40,520 nt of DNA from Paulinella micropora (lineage: Eukaryota > Cercozoa > Imbricatea > Euglyphida), in NCBI GenBank assembly GCA_009731375.1, contig BJOX01000045.1, forward strand, positions 1,122,185 to 1,162,704, read 5' to 3'. Of this stretch, positions 39,883 to 40,520 are shown one piece after another. Both the position numbers and the translations under genes were made by a program. Numbering within the stretch: the first letter of the stretch is position 1; each line of letters begins with the position of its first letter. The notes beneath the pieces were generated by a model that did not search any database, had not been told where the DNA came from, and was given only the letters and a program-made list of their open reading frames with translations.

Positions 39883-40520
39883 ATGGGACAAGGTAGAATC
39901 GCCGAAGACCTGGACAATCCCCGTGGGAATGCCTCTTCGACGGGCTCTGGCCCGATGTCCCAGGATGGGAGGATGAGGGCTCGCGTATATGACGGAATTC
40001 CTGAACCACGTGGAGAGGCTATCTTAGCTGCGCCTCATCCTTCCTCCCCAAACCTGGCACACGGGTCGGCGCTTCAACATAAGGCGAGCGGCGCTATATG
40101 GCAGATGGCACCGCCGCCTCGACGGTACCGGCGGGTAGATCGGTACGACAAGGACGGGCGTAATCTGATTGTCTGGGGGCTCTCAGAACGCGCCAATCTA
40201 CAGGAGATCGCCTCCAAAATGAGCGGTCTGGGTCTGGTGGTCCCGGTAATGGAGTGGCAAGGCCAGCGAATGTCTCGTCACCTGGAGCTGGTCTACGAGG
40301 ACGATGACAGCAGGCAGACGGCGTTGCAGCAATTCAAACATCTCAAATTCTTCGGCAGAGGGGTCAATGTGGCCCTTGGGCGCAGGTTCAGGGACAGGGA
40401 ACGTGTCCGAAGGCTTATTCGCATCCATCTGCGTGGGGAAGCGGCGGTCCGGAAGGAGGAAGCTGCGACGGGATATCGCGTCTTGCCTCTGCATGAAGAA
40501 TGTGTCGATGATGTGCAGGT
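39883..40520 (+). CDS. Partial ORF running off the window, LINE ORF1-like
   Basis: From ATG 39883 the frame is open to the window edge, more than 210 codons (other ATGs at 39955 and 39973). After a low-complexity start come a basic stretch (APPPRRYRRVDRYDKDGR), NLIVWGLSERANLQEIASKM, LELVYEDDDSRQTALQQF and RRFRDRERVRRLIRIHLRG. The NLIVWGL strand and the basic, helical end resemble the RRM-like and C-terminal parts of non-LTR retrotransposon ORF1 proteins, which bind RNA. The resemblance is by eye only; it could instead be an ordinary host protein. Confidence 0.45.
   Translation, partial: MGQGRIAEDLDNPRGNASSTGSGPMSQDGRMRARVYDGIPEPRGEAILAAPHPSSPNLAHGSALQHKASGAIWQMAPPPRRYRRVDRYDKDGRNLIVWGLSERANLQEIASKMSGLGLVVPVMEWQGQRMSRHLELVYEDDDSRQTALQQFKHLKFFGRGVNVALGRRFRDRERVRRLIRIHLRGEAAVRKEEAATGYRVLPLHEECVDDVQ

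Noticed and set aside
40198-40494. Minus-strand frame of 98 residues at the right edge
   Set aside because: It is antisense to the longer plus-strand frame with better protein character.

Overview
The window is eukaryotic nuclear DNA, probably from a protist. The signs are an LTR retrotransposon, several kilobases of microsatellite, a spliced host gene with very pyrimidine-rich introns, and an integrated DNA virus. The host gene encodes a beta/gamma-crystallin fold. That fold plus the long pyrimidine tracts before 3' splice sites would fit a slime mould such as Physarum (spherulin-3-like proteins), but this is an inference and I hold it loosely. Standard stop codons fit the intact genes.

Layout. 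(1) 823-11173: one Ty3/gypsy LTR retrotransposon on the minus strand. Its LTRs (828-1051, 10952-11169) are about 98% identical, and there is a short target duplication and a polypurine tract. The middle (about 4740-8181) is inverted, so the end of gag, the protease and the reverse transcriptase read on the plus strand, while the rest of gag, RNase H and integrase read on the minus strand. pol carries several stops and frameshifts. (2) 13630-14053: the 3' end and LTR of a related element on the plus strand, followed by a small tandem array coding for Cys/His repeats. (3) 14969-19527: pyrimidine tracts, a large inverted repeat and about 3 kb of ACAT-type satellite.

(4) About 19.5-35.7 kb: an AT-rich integrated polinton-like virus (PLV)/virophage-like element. 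The plus strand has a protein-primed family B DNA polymerase and two small proteins ending in an ExoX-type C-terminal motif. The minus strand has a phage-like virion surface protein, the double jelly-roll major capsid protein, the penton, a core-protease fusion, a basic virion protein, an FtsK/HerA-type packaging ATPase, a membrane protein and a tail-fibre-like protein with a decayed S74 chaperone end. One small secreted Cys-rich protein lies on the plus strand. Together these would replicate, package, mature and attach a small icosahedral virion. No integrase or terminal inverted repeats were seen. Most long genes are broken by in-frame stops and frameshifts, so this copy is a fossil, although several short genes are intact.

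The most unusual feature is a set of five intergenic double-hairpin cassettes that cut the viral element into gene modules. Each half has near-constant ends (GATATT...ACATCG or its complement), a GC-rich core, and a stem whose sequence differs from copy to copy but stays base-paired. At least one change is clearly compensatory. The cassettes abut stop codons.

(5) 35.7-40.5 kb: host-like DNA with tandem duplications, the beta/gamma-crystallin exons (four well supported, one candidate), fold-back repeats, and an open reading frame running off the right edge that resembles a LINE ORF1.
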